Source of the DNA: Chryseobacterium arachidis
Lineage (GTDB): Bacteria; Bacteroidota; Bacteroidia; Flavobacteriales; Weeksellaceae
Reading direction: 5' to 3'
Assembly (NCBI RefSeq): GCF_900129245.1
Contig: NZ_FQUT01000012.1
Span: 78,653-142,652, forward strand
Length of the DNA: 64,000 bases
Shown here: positions 1 to 9,194 of the stretch, one piece after another
Layout: the number at the start of each line of letters is the position of its first letter
Position numbering within the stretch: the first letter of the stretch is position 1
Notes under the pieces: generated by a model
The model's database searches: none
What the model saw: the letters and a program-made list of their open reading frames with translations, nothing else
What the model was told of the DNA's origin: nothing
Position numbers and translations under genes: made by a program

Positions 1-1299
1 TCTTAGCTGGTCAATTTGATTTGTTGCTTGTTTTTCAGTGATTAGTCCATTCTTCTGGTCGTTGAGAATGCTTACTACTGGAGAATAGGGTCGGTTGCTT
101 GCTGTATTGCTGATAATGGTATTGTAGTAGCCTTTTTCAAAAAGTATTTTTTCAATATCAATGAAATCAGTGGGCTTGATCTGTGGGATGTAGTTAAGGT
201 CTGGCTTCTGTCCTATTGTTAGGTTTGAGGTAAAACCAATGTTCATCGGCTGGTCTGTTCGTCCTTTTTTAGTTTTTATGACGATCACACCATTTCCGGC
301 ACGAACGCCCCAGATGGAAGCTGCGGCAGCATCCTTTAAAATATCGATGTCCTCAATATCATTCGGATTGATATTGTTGATATCACCCTCGTAAGGGAAA
401 TTGTCAACAACAATAAGCGGCTGATCGTTCCCAAAAATCGTAGCCTGTCCACGTATAGTTAGTTTCGGGGAGCCTGACCGCTCATCAAACAGGATCGAAG
501 GAGCAATACCCTTCAGTCTGCTGATCACATCCGTTGAAACCTGTCTATTGAATGTCGCATTATCTACTTTGGAAAAAGAACCTGTAGCTCTTTCCTTTGG
601 TATGCTCTGATAACCGCTGGCAACAACGGATACTTCATCTATCCTGTTAGCATTGGTGTACAGTGTGATGTTTTTCGCATTTTTTGAACTTGTCTCGGTT
701 GCTGTGTAACCTATATAGGAAATAATGATGATTTCATTTTCATATTGGTCGGGAAGTTCGAAAAAACCATTACTGTCGGAACTGGTAATGAAATTAGTCC
801 CTTTGACCTGAATGGTGGCACCTGATAAAGGGGTACCGTTTTCACTGACTACCCTGCCCTGTATATTTTCTTTTTTTGTTGGGGTCTGGGTAGGGGTTTG
901 ATTATTCGGTTTGTTTGTTTTCTTTTCCTTTAGAATGATAATGCCATCGGCAATCTCATAGGAAATGGGCTGATCAGCAAACATCTTGCTGAGCATCTCC
1001 TGAATGGTGCCATTCTTAATATTGACAGTAATGGGACTTGCTTTTTTGAGCAGTTCATTGTTATAGGCAAAATCAAACTTCGTCTGTTTTCTGATCTCGG
1101 CAATAGCTTTAGGCAAAGAAGCTTTCTGCAGATTCAGACTGATCTGCTGTGCCTGTGTAGCCGAGCAGCTCAGAGCCAGTAGAAAAAACAGTACGCTTTT
1201 TTTACTTTTTTTGCTGATGTGCAGGGATTTCCTGCTGTGGGTGGATTCTGCCGAGGGTGGCGGAATGTTTTCCCATTTGGAAACATCATGATAATTCAT
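1..1299 (-). CDS. SusC/RagA-type TonB-dependent outer-membrane receptor, N-terminal part
   Basis: Open on the minus strand from an ATG at 1299 to the window edge, so only about 433 N-terminal residues are present and the barrel is missing. Visible in order: a basic N-terminus, a signal-like hydrophobic stretch ending in ATQAQQ near residue 50, an STN domain (about 52-110), a linker rich in Thr/Pro/Asn, a carboxypeptidase-D regulatory-like domain (about 135-215, with GRVVSENGTPLSGATI), and the TonB plug (about 230-345, with IDILKDAAAASIWG and NGVIVIKTKKG). The STN domain marks a transducing receptor that signals to a FecR anti-sigma factor. Its gene follows an ECF sigma/FecR pair transcribed in the same direction, which fits cell-surface signalling. 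A SusD partner would be expected beyond the window. The substrate cannot be predicted. Confidence 0.93.
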   Translation of the reverse strand, partial: MNYHDVSKWENIPPPSAESTHSRKSLHISKKSKKSVLFFLLALSCSATQAQQISLNLQKASLPKAIAEIRKQTKFDFAYNNELLKKASPITVNIKNGTIQEMLSKMFADQPISYEIADGIIILKEKKTNKPNNQTPTQTPTKKENIQGRVVSENGTPLSGATIQVKGTNFITSSDSNGFFELPDQYENEIIIISYIGYTATETSSKNAKNITLYTNANRIDEVSVVASGYQSIPKERATGSFSKVDNATFNRQVSTDVISRLKGIAPSILFDERSGSPKLTIRGQATIFGNDQPLIVVDNFPYEGDINNINPNDIEDIDILKDAAAASIWGVRAGNGVIVIKTKKGRTDQPMNIGFTSNLTIGQKPDLNYIPQIKPTDFIDIEKILFEKGYYNTIISNTASNRPYSPVVSILNDQKNGLITEKQATNQIDQLR

Positions 1300-1351
1300 A
1301 CATTTGTAGTTAGGGTTAAAAATTTAATTTTCGTTGCTGGAAATTTATAAT

Positions 1352-1405
1352 GTAGACCCAATGGCCGGAGTGTTCGAGACTCCGGCTTTTCCTTTTGGGC
1401 TCTAC
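1352..1405 (-). promoter_or_regulatory. Nested stem-loop in the fecR-susC spacer
   Basis: An inner 8-bp perfect hairpin (GCCGGAGT at 1364-1371 with ACTCCGGC at 1379-1386) sits inside an outer arm pair (GTAGACCCAA at 1352-1361 with TTGGGCTCTAC at 1395-1405, one bulged base). There is no T-run after it in the direction of transcription, so it is not a standard intrinsic terminator. An RNA processing, stability or partial-attenuation element is possible. Confidence 0.5.
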
Positions 1406-1435
1406 TACATATGAAACAACTTACTATATTTAGTT

Positions 1436-2596
1436 CTATCGGATAATCTTTAGTCTCCTTTCGTTTGTTACCTGAAATTTTAAATCCGTGATCTTCTCAA
1501 GGGTGTATAGCACACTTGAAAGTTTCTTCTGTCTGCTGATGGTTCCGTGGACGCTGACGTTAGGGATGTTGCTGTAATCGACATCAACATCATACCAGCG
1601 CTCCAGTTGTCGGAGCACCTCAACAAGTGGCGCTCCTTCAAACTGAAACTCATTAGTGGTCCAGGCAGTAAAAATATCTGTATCAACAAATTCTGTGGTA
1701 AATTTGGATTGATTTAGTTTCCCCTGCTGACCAGGTTTTAATTTAATGGATGCTGTATTTTTTTCATTGCTTAGCTCTACGCTTCCGCTGATAAGCGTAG
1801 TTTTTGTAGTCTCTTCGTTGCTATAGGAATTGATATTGAACTTTGTTCCAAGTACCTTGACCCGTTGTCCTTTTGAAATAACAATAAAAGGCTTGTTTGC
1901 ATTATGGGCAACTTCGAAATACCCCTCTCCTTTTAATTCAACAAGCCTTTCATCTGTGGTAAACTGTGTCGGAAATTTCAGCTCCGATTCTGCATTCAGC
2001 CATACCTTTGTTCCATCGGGAAGCGTTGTTTTATATTGCCCTTTTCTCGGAGTTGATAATGTTGCTGTTTGATTTGTGTTTTCTGAAATGGCTTTATCTC
2101 CCAGAAAAGATGTTCCGCTTTGATCTGTTGTTAAATCCTTACCGTTCAGCGCTACGGTCATTCCATTACCAAATGTCAATGTTGCCTGATCTTTGCCGGG
2201 ATCAACATCAGTTGCCACCATCTCGACCGTTTCATTGGTAACATTTGTGGACTGATAATACCTATATAGTAACAAACTGAGCGAAAAGAAAAGCAATACC
2301 GCAGCAGCAGATGACCAAATAACAACACGCTTATAATTGGACTGGCTTTTCTCCAACCTGCCGTGCAATTTTTTTAGCCTTTCTTCTGTAGTAGAATTTA
2401 GTTTACCAAAATCAACAAGATTCTTTGCCAATATTTCGTTATCCACTAATTCAAGGTAAACGGCTCTGTTGGCTTCACTCCGATCTATCCATATCTCTAT
2501 CGTTTTCAGCTCCAAAGAAGTCAGCTCCTCACCTCTCACGTAGCTTGTTAGAAGGGGGATGATAAATTGTTGTTCAAAAATCCGTTGGTCTTCCAT
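1436..2596 (-). CDS. FecR-family anti-sigma factor
   Basis: A 386-residue inner-membrane regulator that holds an ECF sigma factor until an outer-membrane receptor signals. The cytoplasmic N-terminus (1-90) is followed by a single transmembrane segment (about 91-113), a FecR periplasmic domain (about 185-285, including TTLPDGTKVWLNAESEL and GEGYFEVAH) and a C-terminal DUF4974/STN-like domain (about 315-386). The ECF sigma gene lies 71 bases upstream and the STN-containing SusC gene 136 bases downstream on the same strand. This is the classic sigma, anti-sigma, receptor order. The length is normal for Bacteroidota FecR proteins. The function is confident, the signal unknown. Confidence 0.94.
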   Translation of the reverse strand: MEDQRIFEQQFIIPLLTSYVRGEELTSLELKTIEIWIDRSEANRAVYLELVDNEILAKNLVDFGKLNSTTEERLKKLHGRLEKSQSNYKRVVIWSSAAAVLLFFSLSLLLYRYYQSTNVTNETVEMVATDVDPGKDQATLTFGNGMTVALNGKDLTTDQSGTSFLGDKAISENTNQTATLSTPRKGQYKTTLPDGTKVWLNAESELKFPTQFTTDERLVELKGEGYFEVAHNANKPFIVISKGQRVKVLGTKFNINSYSNEETTKTTLISGSVELSNEKNTASIKLKPGQQGKLNQSKFTTEFVDTDIFTAWTTNEFQFEGAPLVEVLRQLERWYDVDVDYSNIPNVSVHGTISRQKKLSSVLYTLEKITDLKFQVTNERRLKIIR

Positions 2597-2667
2597 TGGT
2601 TTCTTTTAATATAGAAACCGAAAAGCTTGGTGCCTTGTCCAAAAGAATTTGAAAAAAAATGAAAATT

Positions 2668-3252
2668 TTAGAAATAAAGTAATAAAAGTGCGATTCCCGC
2701 ACCTGAAAGCCGTTTTTTTAAGATGGAAATTGCTCTCGCTTTTTGGCTGTTGATGGTACTAACACTGATGTCAAGTTCCTGTGAGACTTCTTTTGGAGTT
2801 TTACCCTCCATAAGCTGTTGCATAATGATCTTGCATTGTTCGGGAAGTAATTCAAGCGCCTGATATAATTCCTTATAAACTTCTGAAAGTACGATCTGGC
2901 TTAAAATATTGTTTTCGTCAGGCTCTTCAAAGTTTGCTGTGAAGCCTTCAACTCTTTTTAACCGCACCTTTTCTTTCTCAATTGCATTAAAGCAGGAATT
3001 TTTGGTGGATATATACAGAAAAGCTTTAATGCTGCTTAAGGATTCAAACGATTCTTTCCGCTCGTAAAGCTTCAGGAACACATCAAGAACAATTTCCTGG
3101 GCATCAATCTGATCGTAATTTACTATAAGTCGGTTTGCAAAGAAAACCAATGAAGCATGGTGCAGGCGGAAAATCTTATCAAAAGCCATTCTATCACCGC
3201 TTTGAAAATCAGTGAGCAGTGCCCTTTCTTCGATCTCGTGGGTGGATTTCAT
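2668..3252 (-). CDS. ECF-type RNA polymerase sigma factor
   Basis: 194 residues, about the usual length for a Bacteroidota ECF sigma factor. Region 2 is recognisable in FDKIFRLHHASLVFFANRL and the following DAQEIVLDVFLKLYERK. Region 4 is the C-terminal helix-turn-helix (LPEQCKIIMQQLMEGKTPKEVSQELDIS in part). The reading frame continues upstream to 3522, but I chose the ATG at 3252. The longer version would overlap the divergent plus-strand gene, and homologues begin close to this methionine. It probably recognises promoters of the adjacent receptor operon and is released through the FecR protein encoded immediately downstream. Confidence 0.93.
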   Translation of the reverse strand: MKSTHEIEERALLTDFQSGDRMAFDKIFRLHHASLVFFANRLIVNYDQIDAQEIVLDVFLKLYERKESFESLSSIKAFLYISTKNSCFNAIEKEKVRLKRVEGFTANFEEPDENNILSQIVLSEVYKELYQALELLPEQCKIIMQQLMEGKTPKEVSQELDISVSTINSQKARAISILKKRLSGAGIALLLLYF

Positions 3253-3319
3253 AATCGGGCTAATGGTAATGCAAGAGTAAAGGTAGATAATATTTATATA
3301 ATTCAAAAAATAAATAAAG

Positions 3320-3349
3320 TTTGCTGTGATGGATGAGATCCTATTTTTT
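3320..3349 (+). promoter_or_regulatory. Candidate Bacteroidota-type promoter
   Basis: TTTG at 3320-3323 and TATTTTTT at 3342-3349 are separated by 18 bases. This resembles the Bacteroidota -33 TTTG / -7 TAnnTTTG pattern with one mismatch at the last -7 base. It would place transcription start before the ATG at 3386 and after the upstream start at 3326. Confidence 0.3.
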
Positions 3350-3385
3350 ATATTTACACTTGCCATTAGCCAAGAGCCTATATTA

Positions 3386-4459
3386 ATGTTAGATCTATTC
3401 GAAAATTTACCGGAAATACCTGAAGAAAAATTACATGCAAAGTTCAAATTTTTAAAAGATAATCTCTTTCCAGAGAAAGCTATATTGTCCGGTTGGGTTA
3501 AAGGCTTTATTGACAAGGACAATAAGATTGTAGCGGAGTTTCAGGAAAGTTTTCATTCAAGTTTTTGGGAATTCTATCTCTTTGCTGTTTTCTCAGAATT
3601 GTGTTTGAAAGTAGACTTTTCACATTCCAGTCCTGATTTTATCATCTCTTCTCCCCAGCGGATATTGATCGAAGCTGTTGTGTCCAATATCAGAGATGGT
3701 GGCAGAGGAGAACATGACAGAAAAGATAGGGATATCTTATCCATGCTTGTTCCACAACATCTTGCAATAGATTTTAACGAAGTTCTGGATGAGGCAATCG
3801 TAAGGCATTCTAGTGCGATTATCAAAAAATGGAACAAGTATAAAACTGATTATTCTGTGCTGGATCACGTCGCTGGTGATGAGCCTTATATTATCTCCCT
3901 TAGCTCCTATGCCGAGGTCAACTACGGAAGAGAATTTGTCTACCCAATGATGGCACTCTTGTTTGGGCTTTATTATGACCCTATGGTGGATGATTATTTG
4001 CCGAGAAGTTCCATCAAAATGCCAGGGACTGAATCTGAAATTCCCCTTGGTCTATTCAGTAATTCAGCTTTAGAAGATGTTTCGGCGATATTGTTTTCCG
4101 CAACCACAACGCTGGGCAAGCTCACAGCCTTAGCCAATTCCGATAATGATTCAGAGCAGCTCAATCACGTTGTTAATGTACGGCAGATCTCTGATGATCC
4201 ATCCTATAGCATTAAAAGTGTTTCACCTACTGAACCGGAACATCTTTCCGATGGCCTGTTCTTATTTCATAATCCCTTTGCAAAAAATATAGTGGACAGG
4301 AACATGTTTGGGAATACGAATATTGTACAAATTTTTCTCGACGGGGATCAATTCAGGTTTGAAGGAAAAAAAACACCTCTTTTTTCCAGATATAATGACA
4401 TCGTCAAATTACCTGAAGAATTTTTAGCAAGCATTATTAGACGATTCAATCGCCTTTAG
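3386..4459 (+). CDS. Uncharacterised protein with a possible restriction-endonuclease-like core
   Basis: I do not recognise this 357-residue protein with certainty. There is no signal peptide or membrane segment. Residues about 60-115 read FWEFYLFAVFSE, then SPDFIISSP, then ILIEAVVSN. The spacing of Glu, Pro-Asp and Ile-Glu-Ala resembles the alpha-beta core of PD-(D/E)XK nucleases, but the expected Lys after E-x is not obvious. That makes the assignment tentative. An in-frame start at 3326 would add 20 hydrophobic residues. I prefer 3386 because a promoter-like sequence lies between the two. The gene sits 58 bases before the MBL/protease/ATPase operon on the same strand and may belong to it as an accessory effector. 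Confidence 0.55.
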   Translation: MLDLFENLPEIPEEKLHAKFKFLKDNLFPEKAILSGWVKGFIDKDNKIVAEFQESFHSSFWEFYLFAVFSELCLKVDFSHSSPDFIISSPQRILIEAVVSNIRDGGRGEHDRKDRDILSMLVPQHLAIDFNEVLDEAIVRHSSAIIKKWNKYKTDYSVLDHVAGDEPYIISLSSYAEVNYGREFVYPMMALLFGLYYDPMVDDYLPRSSIKMPGTESEIPLGLFSNSALEDVSAILFSATTTLGKLTALANSDNDSEQLNHVVNVRQISDDPSYSIKSVSPTEPEHLSDGLFLFHNPFAKNIVDRNMFGNTNIVQIFLDGDQFRFEGKKTPLFSRYNDIVKLPEEFLASIIRRFNRL

Positions 4460-4517
4460 CTGAATAAAGCGATTTGATAGAAACATCAGTTATTACAGTA
4501 ATTTTTTTAATTGAGGG

Positions 4518-5681
4518 TTGCATTTAAAGATTATAATTACTACTTTTCGACGAAATATAACCATATTAACTCTGTTTTATCAAGTGAAGCATCCTCTAAA
4601 CGAAAGTCTCAGGACGCAGGTATTAGTTCTACCTGCCAAGTATGGAGATTGTATAATCGTAAAAACATTTGACAGTCAAGAAAATCCGTTCAATATCGTT
4701 ATTGATGGAGGAACTCCGGGAACTTTCGATGAAGTTCTCAGAAAAGAACTCAAACTTATCCCAACAATCGGCATAATGATCTTAACCCATATCGACTATG
4801 ATCATATCGGTGGACTCATAAAATATGTAAAGCATGCCCACTTTGATCCCGATCAAGTTAAAAGATACTGGTTTAATTCAAAAAATATAAAGTTTACATA
4901 CGTTGGAGATAATATTCACAGCGGTCATGCCAAATCTTTTGAAGAACTTCTTATTGACAGAGGAAATATAAAGGATAAATGGGCAGAAGATATTATTGTA
5001 GGTAGTGAGGTGAAAATGCCTGAAGGCATTACTGTAGAAATTGTTTCTCCTTCAAAAGAAATCCTGGATGAACTATACTCGAAATGGCCGGACCTTAGTG
5101 AGGAGTATAACAAAAAATTGGAGGACCTTTCGATATCCGCTGTAAAACCTTCACAGATATTACGAGGCTCATTGGAAGACCTTGCTAAAGCGGATGATAC
5201 ACCGGATAAAACTATCCTCGATGATTTATTTAACAGCTCTTCGATAGCATTTGTCCTTAAAACTTTTGATATGTCCGTTCTATTTCTGGGAGATGCGCAC
5301 CCCAATTTCATAGAAGAGACTTTGAGATCAAAAGGATATTCTGAAGAAAATAAACTGAAGGTGGATTTAGTAAAAATATCCCATCACGGTAGTAAAAACA
5401 ATACCACAAATGCCCTCCTTGACTTGATTGAATGTGATAAATTCGTAATTTCAACGAACGGTGGAAATTCAACACATACGCATCCTGACAGAGAAACAAT
5501 CGCCAGGATAATTCACCATCCTGAAAGAATTAAATCTAAATACAGCAAGAAGCGAACAATATATTTGAACTACCCACTAGCCAGCATGGAACAGAAGGCC
5601 GGCGAATTTGTAAATGCTGCTGACCTGCTGTTAGGCAACTGGGAACTGATTGATAATACTCGTGTTTTTGAAAATGAATGA
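4518..5681 (+). CDS. MBL-fold metallo-hydrolase, putative ABC-3C component
   Basis: 387 residues as given from a TTG at 4518. A GTG at 4584 just before the conserved domain is an alternative start, and no clear ribosome site decides between them. The metallo-beta-lactamase fold is shown by THIDYDHIGG (His91-x-Asp93-x-Asp95-His96, an HxDxDH version of the metal motif), an earlier IVIDGGTPG strand-loop, VLFLGDAH near residue 255 and KISHHGS near residue 290. Similar soluble MBL proteins of this kind (ComEC-like domain alone) appear in phage-defence operons, including AVAST type 1 and ABC-3C systems. The next gene, a trypsin-like protease, overlaps its stop by 8 bases, so the two are translationally coupled. 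The substrate is unknown; a nucleic-acid or small nucleotide hydrolase is plausible. Confidence 0.85.
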   Translation: MHLKIIITTFRRNITILTLFYQVKHPLNESLRTQVLVLPAKYGDCIIVKTFDSQENPFNIVIDGGTPGTFDEVLRKELKLIPTIGIMILTHIDYDHIGGLIKYVKHAHFDPDQVKRYWFNSKNIKFTYVGDNIHSGHAKSFEELLIDRGNIKDKWAEDIIVGSEVKMPEGITVEIVSPSKEILDELYSKWPDLSEEYNKKLEDLSISAVKPSQILRGSLEDLAKADDTPDKTILDDLFNSSSIAFVLKTFDMSVLFLGDAHPNFIEETLRSKGYSEENKLKVDLVKISHHGSKNNTTNALLDLIECDKFVISTNGGNSTHTHPDRETIARIIHHPERIKSKYSKKRTIYLNYPLASMEQKAGEFVNAADLLLGNWELIDNTRVFENE

Positions 5682-6783
5682 AGATGTAATTAATAAACTA
5701 TGTGTGCGGATAACCCTCCATGTAGGTGGGAAAGTCGTTAGCTACGGTTCCGGTACACTGGTAAAGGGGAAAGATTGTTTTTATGTAGTAACGGCACATC
5801 ATTGTATATATGGTGATAAAAATGCTTATCCTAATATACAGCCGGACCAAATAGTCTTCCAACGACAGCAAGCCTTTAATGCGCCATTTGAGGATATTGA
5901 AGTATTGGAGATAATTGGTTCGGATTTAAAAGAGGACTGGGCAGTTATTAAGGTCAATCATGTGGATAACGATGGTACCCATCCTCATGTTTTAGCAACT
6001 GTTAATTTCAAACGGAACGATAAAATAATGTTTTCAGGGTTTCAGTTTGCGAACAAAAATGAATCCAGATCATTTAATAGTACTGTTCAAAATGGGATAG
6101 CCAGCGGTGAATTCCGCATTACTTTAGCCGACAAAGATACCTTTAAAGCAGGTAGAGATGATGCAAAAGGCTTGTCTGGCAGTGGTGCATTTCTAATTGA
6201 TGGTCAGAACTTTCTACTGACAGGTATCTTAAAAAATGTGAAGGGAGATGAAGCATTAAATGATGATATCAAATGTTGCTGCATGGAGAAAATCGTTCCG
6301 CTAATCGGTCTTGAATTATGTGAAGTCTTGAATGATCCAACGATCGATACTTTCGGAACTAAGAAGTTCGGTGAAATTATTATTACAGACAATCGAAATC
6401 TTATGGAGAAGATCTTGGCTGTTAATGCTGATTTTTCCGCTAGGATGATGAAAAGATATCGTCAGCAGCTTGCGGTAGGAAAAGACGAATTGAAGGTGAT
6501 TCCTGAACGTGAAATGAGCGCTATAAAATATCGTTTGTTCATTAAATGCCAGGAAGTACTTGACGATTTTGTTGCTGAGAATCGTGGCACAGTTTTGACT
6601 GAGAAACAGATTGAAGACCTCATCAAAGATTTTACCCACAGCGGAATTGAAATAATAGATATAAAATCCAAAAGGTATAACTATCCAATAATTGATGATG
6701 ATCTGATGCGCAAGATCATTCTGGACTTGATCAACGAGTGTTATCTTTCATTTGACAAAGAAGGTTTATATGCAACAGAATAG
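5674..6783 (+). CDS. Trypsin-like serine protease with C-terminal docking region, putative ABC-3C effector
   Basis: 369 residues from the ATG at 5674, which overlaps the MBL stop codon. The chymotrypsin-fold triad is readable: His43 in TAHHC, Asp88 in KEDWAVIKV and Ser168 in GLSGSGAFL. There is no signal peptide, so it should act in the cytoplasm, unlike most trypsin-fold proteases. Residues about 235-369 form a separate, helical, charged domain. ABC-3C effectors typically end in a dedicated C-terminal domain that couples them to the other components, and I infer this is one. The following gene overlaps this one by 14 bases. A likely role is a protease activated upon infection, sensed by the ATPase. 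Confidence 0.85.
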   Translation: MNEDVINKLCVRITLHVGGKVVSYGSGTLVKGKDCFYVVTAHHCIYGDKNAYPNIQPDQIVFQRQQAFNAPFEDIEVLEIIGSDLKEDWAVIKVNHVDNDGTHPHVLATVNFKRNDKIMFSGFQFANKNESRSFNSTVQNGIASGEFRITLADKDTFKAGRDDAKGLSGSGAFLIDGQNFLLTGILKNVKGDEALNDDIKCCCMEKIVPLIGLELCEVLNDPTIDTFGTKKFGEIIITDNRNLMEKILAVNADFSARMMKRYRQQLAVGKDELKVIPEREMSAIKYRLFIKCQEVLDDFVAENRGTVLTEKQIEDLIKDFTHSGIEIIDIKSKRYNYPIIDDDLMRKIILDLINECYLSFDKEGLYATE

Positions 6784-7276
6784 AAGCTCAGCAAAAAAAA
6801 GATTGATGTTCATCCAAAAGGAGGACTACAATTATTTGGCTTATAGTACAATAATACTGTTGAAAGTTTTAGACTGTACAAACGAAGAAAAAAGATTTAG
6901 AGATTTTAGGAAAATTGCCTACCTGGTGGATTTTGTTAACGAGGGCGGAGAACCTAGCCTATTTGAAGAACAGCAGCTGGCCGATATCTATAACAAAGCA
7001 CAGATAAAGAAAAAACTGCTTCATCATTTGATTATAGTTCTTAAAAACAGGGAACTCATCAGTGTCTCAGTGAACAAATCATCACAGACAATCGATCTTT
7101 GGCTAAACAAAGAATTTATACCCGGAGACTTCTTTGACACAGAAATATTTGAAAATGAGATAGCAAATGTCACAGAATTAAAGAGAGTCATGACGTTAAA
7201 GGTTAGAAGTATGCCGATAAAATCTTTAGTAAAAAAAATATTTGATGATAATAATATACTTACGTGGGGAGTTTAA
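6770..7276 (+). CDS. Small helical protein, putative ABC-3C middle component
   Basis: 168 residues, starting at an ATG at 6770 preceded by an AAGG ribosome-site-like sequence. An in-frame TTG at 6752 and an ATG near 6806 are alternatives. The protein has no catalytic motif that I can see. Its N-terminal half (YLAYSTIILLKVLD, then RFRDFRKIAYLVDFV) looks like a helical, possibly winged-helix-like fold. Size and position, between a protease effector and an ABC ATPase with overlaps on both sides, are what is expected of the middle component of an ABC three-component system. The identification rests mainly on context. Confidence 0.7.
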   Translation: MQQNRSSAKKRLMFIQKEDYNYLAYSTIILLKVLDCTNEEKRFRDFRKIAYLVDFVNEGGEPSLFEEQQLADIYNKAQIKKKLLHHLIIVLKNRELISVSVNKSSQTIDLWLNKEFIPGDFFDTEIFENEIANVTELKRVMTLKVRSMPIKSLVKKIFDDNNILTWGV

Positions 7277-9189
7277 TTGTTAAAAAAGTAAAATATTCAG
7301 GTGAAAATTACTCTTACGAGTCTCCTGAATTAAAGAAAGGAATCAACATCATTCTTGGTGATAATGGCTCTGGAAAGAGTACATTCAGTTATTTTATTGA
7401 ATATGCGTTAGGTGGTAAAGTAAAGCCGTTTGATAACAATGATGAGGAGTCTCGCTATTCCTTAATTCTTGACGATACAAACAATTTTGTTCAGGTTGAT
7501 ATTCTTATAGATGATATCCCCTATTCTTTAAAAAGGTTTATAGGCATGCAAGACGTTTTTGTCAATGACGGAACAACAACAGTGGCCTATCCCATTAGTA
7601 GGCAATCTGCTCCATTCATTTTTTCGGACTGGTTGTTGGAAAAACTTAAAATACCCGTTTTCGAAATTTATCTAGGCGCAGCGCACTGGTTTTTTAATTT
7701 TAACGATCTTTTCAGATTGCTAAATTATGATCAGAATACTGAACCCAGGAAAATCTATAAATCTCCTGTAGCAGAAAACTTTATTGCTGACTCCATCATT
7801 ATCAGAAAATCAATATTCGAAATTCTTCTTGGAATTTCATCTATTGATTATTTTGAAAAATTAGAAAAATTAAAGCTCGCAACTAAAAAAAGGGATGTCG
7901 CAAAAGCCTTGTTCCAAAATTATGAATCGACTCATGAGAAGCCAGAGGATATGGAATCCTTGGACAAGCGTCAATCAGAAATTAAAGCTGAAATCGCAAA
8001 ATTGGAACAAGATAGACAAGCCTACCAAATTAAGGAAACCACAGTTGATGATAAAATTGGGGAGTTAGCCGGGATACAGTCTATTCTCATTGATCTAGAA
8101 CTAAAGACTTCTAAAGAAAGAATTTTGCTGAAATCATTGGAAAATGAACAGATTAAGGTTGACCATGTACATCGCAATCTCCTTGATGAAATAGCACAAA
8201 TTCAGAAGATTATTTTCACACATGAACGTCTTGATCTCTTTTCAATGGAAGTTTGCCCATTTTGTATGGATAAAAAGAAAAATAAGAAAGGTTACTGTAT
8301 CTGTGGATCAAAATTCAAGGAAGATGATTATGAAAAGTTTGTCTACAATGCGAGCGAGTATAAGGACATCCTTTCCCATCGGCAGAAAAGCATCGAAGCA
8401 ATCACTCAGGCAAAGAAAGATTATGCATCGGACGTTCAGGAAGTGACAAAAAAAATAGAGAAAAATTCTAAACTTATCCAAGAATATACCGCGAAGCTTA
8501 AAATGGTAATAGAAACGGCTGAGTTTGCCGGAAGTACAACTGTTATTGACGATTATAATAATCGGATACTTGTACTAAAAGAGCAATCACTGAAGTTAGA
8601 TTATTCGCTAAAAACAAGCAAAGAATGGCAAAGGTTAAGTACTGACCTTGAGGAAAAAATTGCGGAACTGAAAAAAGCTCAAATTAAATATAATAAGACA
8701 AAAACCGAGTACGATATAAATAATGCAGCAACAATAGAGGCTTTCAATACAATATACAGCAAGTTATTAGCAAAATCCTCATATAAAAGTAAAGAAGCTC
8801 ATATTGATGAAGATTACATGCCTTACATTGATAACCGTGAATACAAAGCTAATAGCAGTGACGTTCCAAAGAGATTGATGTATTATTTCACAATACTTTC
8901 CTTAGCGATGAAATTACCATCGGTAAAACACCCCAGATTCCTTCTGATCGACACACCGGAAGCTTCAGGAATAGATACCGATCACTTAAACCAAAATCTT
9001 GAACTTTTAATAGATGCTCTCAAAATGGGAAGACAGGATGATGGAACTTTTAAAGATTTTCAGGTAATTCTTACTACAGGATACGGAAAATTTCCTCCTT
9101 CCTTTGAAAAATATGTTGTAGAACGATTTTCAGAAAAAGAAGGTAACTTTATTTTAAAGCCAAAGACGCCAGGTATTTCAAATGCATAA
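7264..9189 (+). CDS. SMC/Rad50-like ABC ATPase with zinc-ribbon hinge, putative ABC-3C ATPase
   Basis: 641 residues from a GTG that overlaps the preceding gene by 13 bases. Walker A is GDNGSGKST (residues 32-40) and Walker B is FLLIDTPE (about 559-566). Between them lie two coiled-coil stretches (about 195-320 and 370-495) flanking a cysteine cluster, CPFC at 331-334 and CIC at 345-347, a zinc-ribbon-like hinge in the place of the Rad50 zinc hook. This is the AAA_23/SbcC-like ATPase layout. Such ATPases are proposed to sense nucleic acid or invader structures and release their effectors. It is the last gene of the operon and is followed by a terminator 5 bases downstream. Confidence 0.88.
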   Translation: MGSLIVKKVKYSGENYSYESPELKKGINIILGDNGSGKSTFSYFIEYALGGKVKPFDNNDEESRYSLILDDTNNFVQVDILIDDIPYSLKRFIGMQDVFVNDGTTTVAYPISRQSAPFIFSDWLLEKLKIPVFEIYLGAAHWFFNFNDLFRLLNYDQNTEPRKIYKSPVAENFIADSIIIRKSIFEILLGISSIDYFEKLEKLKLATKKRDVAKALFQNYESTHEKPEDMESLDKRQSEIKAEIAKLEQDRQAYQIKETTVDDKIGELAGIQSILIDLELKTSKERILLKSLENEQIKVDHVHRNLLDEIAQIQKIIFTHERLDLFSMEVCPFCMDKKKNKKGYCICGSKFKEDDYEKFVYNASEYKDILSHRQKSIEAITQAKKDYASDVQEVTKKIEKNSKLIQEYTAKLKMVIETAEFAGSTTVIDDYNNRILVLKEQSLKLDYSLKTSKEWQRLSTDLEEKIAELKKAQIKYNKTKTEYDINNAATIEAFNTIYSKLLAKSSYKSKEAHIDEDYMPYIDNREYKANSSDVPKRLMYYFTILSLAMKLPSVKHPRFLLIDTPEASGIDTDHLNQNLELLIDALKMGRQDDGTFKDFQVILTTGYGKFPPSFEKYVVERFSEKEGNFILKPKTPGISNA

Positions 9190-9194
9190 AAATT

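Noticed and set aside
2668..3522. Longer form of the first ECF sigma gene (284 residues)
   Set aside because: The extra N-terminal 90 residues overlap the divergent gene and do not resemble sigma factors; ATG 3252 gives the normal length.
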